Positions 21,207-23,349 of a DNA stretch of 23,349 bases are shown one piece after another. A model generated the notes under the pieces. That model did not search any database, was not told the DNA's origin, and worked only from the letters and a program-made list of their open reading frames with translations. The translations under genes were made by a program, and so were the position numbers. The stretch lies in IMG/VR virus record IMGVR_UViG_3300043313_001321, positions 1 through 23,349 of that record. The stretch is one strand, 5' to 3'. Origin of the DNA: a virus. Within the stretch, counting starts at the first letter, position 1, and every line of letters starts with the position of its first letter.

Positions 21207-21634
21207 CACCGCTCCGAGGTCCGGCGGAGCTGCTGCGCACCCTGCCCCAGGTCCTCGGCCGCAGGCCGGTCACCGCCGAAACCATCCTGCTCGGCTGGAA
21301 CGACGAGGACCGCGCGCATGCCGTCGCTGTCGCCCTCCCCCCGGACCTGTGGCCCGCCGATCACGTCAACGCCATCGCCCGCCTGTGGGAGGACGGGGCC
21401 ACCCGCTGCGCCCTCGTCGTCTACACCGGGGAGCCGCACCCCACCAGCCCGGAGCTGTCTGCCTGGCTGCGGTGGATGGTGGCCGCTGCTGTCCGCTACG
21501 ACCTCACCGTGCACGACGCCCTGATCGTGTCCCGAACCCCCAGCGGCACCACTTGGCGCTCGCTGGACTGCACCAACCCCTCCTGCTGTCCGCCGGAGGG
21601 CAACACCCTGATTGAGGAGCCATCCACGCCATGA
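21203..21634 (+). CDS. DUF4192-like protein
   Basis: GTG at 21203 overlaps the previous stop (GTGA); 143 residues. It has a helix RGPAELLRTLPQVLGRRP, a strand-helix core with LVVYTGEPHP and MVAAAVRYDLTVHDALIVS, and the C-terminal signature WRSLDCTNPSCCPPEGNTL (residues 118-136). 'RW.S..C....CCPpeG' at the end is the mark of DUF4192, an actinobacterial family of unknown function that is normally longer. Here the domain is compact, suggesting a shortened phage form. Coupled by ATGA to the next gene. Confidence 0.72.
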   Translation: MTPLRGPAELLRTLPQVLGRRPVTAETILLGWNDEDRAHAVAVALPPDLWPADHVNAIARLWEDGATRCALVVYTGEPHPTSPELSAWLRWMVAAAVRYDLTVHDALIVSRTPSGTTWRSLDCTNPSCCPPEGNTLIEEPSTP

Positions 21635-22491
21635 CCGAGACAACCCCCCGCACCGCCGAGCAGAACGCCGCCGAGGGCCGCTACCCCGAATTCATGACCG
21701 CCGACTGCCGTGGCTGCACCGCCGTTGGCGGCCACTACCCGGAGTGCCCTCGCTACGCCGCCAACCTGCCCGCTGTCCCCCTGGGCCGCATCGACCTCGG
21801 ATCGTTCGTGCTGGAGGTAGACGACATGCGGCGCCTGGCGCCCGTCGTCCGTGACCGGCTGGTGGAGGAGCTGCGGGCCTCCGCCGCAGCGTTCCGCAAG
21901 GCCCGAGGCACGGTCGTCGTGCCGGAAGATGTTTTCGAGCTGGTGCGCCGGGTCACCGCTGCGCAGGAGGTCCTGACCCAGTGGGCGCAGGCGTTCACCG
22001 CCGCCGCCAGGGAGTGCACCGCCCTCCTGGAGGAGGAGGCGCTGACCGCCAACGGGGGCCTGCCCGGCTACGAAGAGGCGCCCGCCGGGTCCCTGTTCGT
22101 GCCCGACGGCACCGGGCAGCGGATCGCTGTCACCCCCGACTGGAAGCCGGGCGGCTCCACCTGGGACGTGGACACACTCGCGGCGTGGATCGCGGAGACG
22201 GTGGTGGCCGACGAGGGCCGCAAGCCGGAGCCCGCGATGCTGGCGCCGGGGGAGGAGCCGTCGGAGGTTCCTGTCTGGACGAACGAGGAGGCGGTGAGTC
22301 TGTGTCGGGACGCTATCGACAAGCTCCGCCGCCTCGGCACCTACACGCCCGGCATCAAGCTGCTGGAGGCGGAGCGGAAGCGCCTCGCCGGGCTGGGTCG
22401 CGACGCCGACGCCGCTGTCCTCCGGCAGGTGCGCTCCGTCGGCCTGCGCCAGTACCGCGGCGTCCGCATCACCCGCGAGGACGCGAAGTGA
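21631..22491 (+). CDS. Unknown protein with N-terminal zinc-like motif, 286 residues
   Basis: ATG at 21631 overlaps the previous stop and follows TGAGGAG. Residues 26-39 (CRGCTAVGGHYPEC) give C26-x2-C29-x5-H35-x3-C39, a plausible zinc site. Residues 60-155 are helical (VRDRLVEELRASAAAFRKAR, VFELVRRVTAAQEVLTQWAQ). Residues 150-200 form a mixed region with TPDWKPGGSTWDVDTLAAWI, and the C-terminus is helical and basic (AIDKLRRLG, KLLEAERKRLAGLGRDADAA), ending GLRQYRGVRITREDAK. No enzyme motif is recognised. It overlaps the next gene by GTGA. Confidence 0.62.
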   Translation: MTETTPRTAEQNAAEGRYPEFMTADCRGCTAVGGHYPECPRYAANLPAVPLGRIDLGSFVLEVDDMRRLAPVVRDRLVEELRASAAAFRKARGTVVVPEDVFELVRRVTAAQEVLTQWAQAFTAAARECTALLEEEALTANGGLPGYEEAPAGSLFVPDGTGQRIAVTPDWKPGGSTWDVDTLAAWIAETVVADEGRKPEPAMLAPGEEPSEVPVWTNEEAVSLCRDAIDKLRRLGTYTPGIKLLEAERKRLAGLGRDADAAVLRQVRSVGLRQYRGVRITREDAK

Positions 22492-22691
22492 CCCGGCATG
22501 GCCGTGGTCGCGCCATCGGCCGGGCCCGCCGCGGGCCGCGGGCCGTCGTGCCCGACCATGACACCCGTGTTCGCAACTTGAGCAGCGTGCGGTGGCAGGT
22601 GTCGTGCTCCTGCGGGTGGGCCTGCGACTGCCGGTGGGCGTTGTCCGCTCGCGACGCCTCCGCCGGGCACCTGTTGGACGTGACCCGGTGA
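22488..22691 (+). CDS. Basic 67-residue protein with Cys cluster
   Basis: GTG at 22488 and stop at 22691 both overlap their neighbours (GTGA). The first 30 residues are Arg-rich. Then comes VRWQVSCSCGWACDCRWALS with Cys40, Cys42, Cys46 and Cys48, and His61 in SAGHLLDV. 'W...CsCGW......w......A..H' is a small recurring pattern in actinobacterial and phage proteins. Likely metal-binding; role unknown. Confidence 0.62.
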   Translation: MTRHGRGRAIGRARRGPRAVVPDHDTRVRNLSSVRWQVSCSCGWACDCRWALSARDASAGHLLDVTR

Positions 22692-23254
22692 CCCTCGACG
22701 GGGAGGTTAAGTCTATCCGCGCTACCGCCCGCCGCATGCGCGGGGCGGGGACAGCGAACGCCCGGCAGCTCGCTGCCTGGGCGAAGACCCTGGACGACGC
22801 CGCCCGCGGACTCGAACGGGGGCACCGGTTCCTCCGGGCGGCGGCCGCCGACGCCGCGAGCGCTTCGCTAACGGCTTCCGACCCGTCCGCCGGTGTCCTC
22901 CCCCCGCCGGACCGTCCCGGGCCGGGACAGCGGCAACGAGCGGCCCGCCGGACCTCGATCGCGGCGGCCGCCGCCGTCGAACCGCGGACAGGCACCCAGC
23001 GGCACCGGCTCCTCGCCGCCGTTGCCGCTGTCGCCCGTAACCCCGCCCTCGTCGGCCTCACCGATGTGGAGCTGAGCGCGGCCACCGGCATCCGCCCCAA
23101 TTCGCTGCGTCCCCGCCGCGGGGAGCTGGTGGACGGCGGGTGGCTGGAGGATTCCGGCCGGACCCGCATCCACCACGGCCGGGAGCACACCGTCTGGGTG
23201 TTGTCCGACAAGGCGGTGCGGCTCCTCGCCGGGCCCGCGGAGCGGGGGGCATAG
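22688..23254 (+). CDS. Winged-helix DNA-binding protein
   Basis: GTG at 22688, coupled to the previous gene; 188 residues. The N-terminal 60 residues are helical (VKSIRATARRMRGAGTANAR, then QLAAWAKTLDDAAR). A Pro/Gly/Arg linker (about 65-90) follows. Residues 105-182 look like a winged helix: a helix RHRLLAAVAAVARN, turn and recognition helix LTDVELSAATGIRPNSLRPR, helix RGELVDGGWLEDS, and a wing (TRIHHGREHTVWVLSDKAV). 'T.....atg......lr.R...L...G.i..s' is the common pattern of such DNA-binding ends in phage regulators or replication initiators. Last gene of the operon. Confidence 0.7.
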   Translation: MTLDGEVKSIRATARRMRGAGTANARQLAAWAKTLDDAARGLERGHRFLRAAAADAASASLTASDPSAGVLPPPDRPGPGQRQRAARRTSIAAAAAVEPRTGTQRHRLLAAVAAVARNPALVGLTDVELSAATGIRPNSLRPRRGELVDGGWLEDSGRTRIHHGREHTVWVLSDKAVRLLAGPAERGA

Positions 23255-23278
23255 GCTCCTCCCTCTCCGGGGGGACAG
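23252..23278 (+). promoter_or_regulatory. Putative promoter with GGGGGACAG at the right edge
   Basis: TAGGCT (23252-23257) overlaps the stop of the winged-helix gene. GGGGGGACAG follows at 23269-23278, then GCCCGC as at 20923. CCACGCC appears further on at 23326-23332, so the module order of the other leaders is kept, with a hairpin inserted. The gene it would serve lies beyond the window. Confidence 0.5.
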
Positions 23279-23293
23279 CCCGCACATGAGAGT

Positions 23294-23325
23294 GGCGCCC
23301 CGCCCGGGGGACCGGGCCGGGCGCC
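23294..23325 (+). terminator. Hairpin in the final intergenic region
   Basis: GGCGCCC (23294-23300) pairs with GGGCGCC (23319-23325), and inside it GCCCGG (23302-23307) pairs with CCGGGC (23312-23317) around a GGGA loop, with one C:C mismatch. No T-run follows. It may end the last operon or act as a leader hairpin of the next gene. The remainder of 23255-23349 holds no gene. Confidence 0.55.
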
Positions 23326-23349
23326 CCACGCCATCCACCCCCAAGAAAG

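Noticed and set aside
21773-21781. A further CTGTCCCCC (antisense GGGGGACAG)
   Set aside because: It is inside a well-supported coding region, with no promoter-like or leader-like neighbours on the minus strand; probably chance.
21496-23334. Long minus-strand open frame (612 codons) at the right end
   Set aside because: It lies opposite four coupled plus-strand genes with good motifs, and its sequence is low-complexity Arg/Gly/Ala/Ser.
1-23349. tRNA genes, CRISPR arrays, insertion sequences or an attachment site with integrase
   Set aside because: I saw no tRNA-like cloverleaf, no regularly spaced direct repeats, no transposase and no integrase motifs.

Overview
The window looks like part of a long-tailed (siphovirus-type) phage of Streptomyces or a close relative. 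GC content is very high, third codon positions are almost always G or C, GTG starts are frequent, and most genes are coupled by GTGA, ATGA or TGATG overlaps. The gene order is the usual capsid, neck, tail, lysis and recombination order of tailed phages. I see no integrase, terminase, portal, holin or tRNA here, so lifestyle cannot be decided from this piece.

Left part (2-6122, rightward): a 5'-truncated major capsid gene with an acidic linker, a second capsid-type protein, a probable tail-tube protein, a head-tail adaptor, a SAP-domain protein with a hydrophobic N-terminus, a 56-residue protein, a neck/terminator-type protein, a 46-residue Trp/Cys-rich protein and an HK97-gp10-like protein. 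Middle (6199-7845, leftward): a cassette of five or six mostly tiny genes encoding zinc-knuckle-like proteins and one two-HTH DNA-binding protein. It has its own promoters and a hairpin shared with the rightward genes, and it interrupts the late region.

Tail and lysis part (7984-16284, rightward): tail assembly chaperone with a probable -1 frameshift extension, an 848-residue tape measure, Dit-like and C1q-like minor tail proteins, a 53-residue acidic protein, a CHAP endolysin, and two more minor tail proteins. The first gene and the 53-residue gene each follow a matching TA(C/G)GCT -10 element exactly 7 nt before the start codon, as in leaderless Streptomyces transcripts.

Right part (16286-23349): a leftward HNH nuclease diverges from a rightward operon encoding a ribbon-helix-helix-like protein, a zinc-ribbon protein, an ERF-type annealing protein, a helical partner, two small unknowns and SSB. 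Then comes a one-gene unit between two perfect hairpins (DUF6011-like). The last operon encodes a Cys-rich protein, a DUF4192-like protein, an unknown, a CxCxxxCxC protein and a winged-helix protein.

The strongest non-coding signal is a shared leader module: a GTGCATAAT-type -10, then GGGGGACAG, then CCACGCC, then the ribosome binding site. GGGGGACAG occurs six times between genes, on both strands. Two copies face each other around the divergent HNH/RHH promoters as an inverted repeat. This suggests one phage-encoded regulatory network tying the leftward cassette to the recombination genes. All functions are read from sequence patterns alone; no database search was run.
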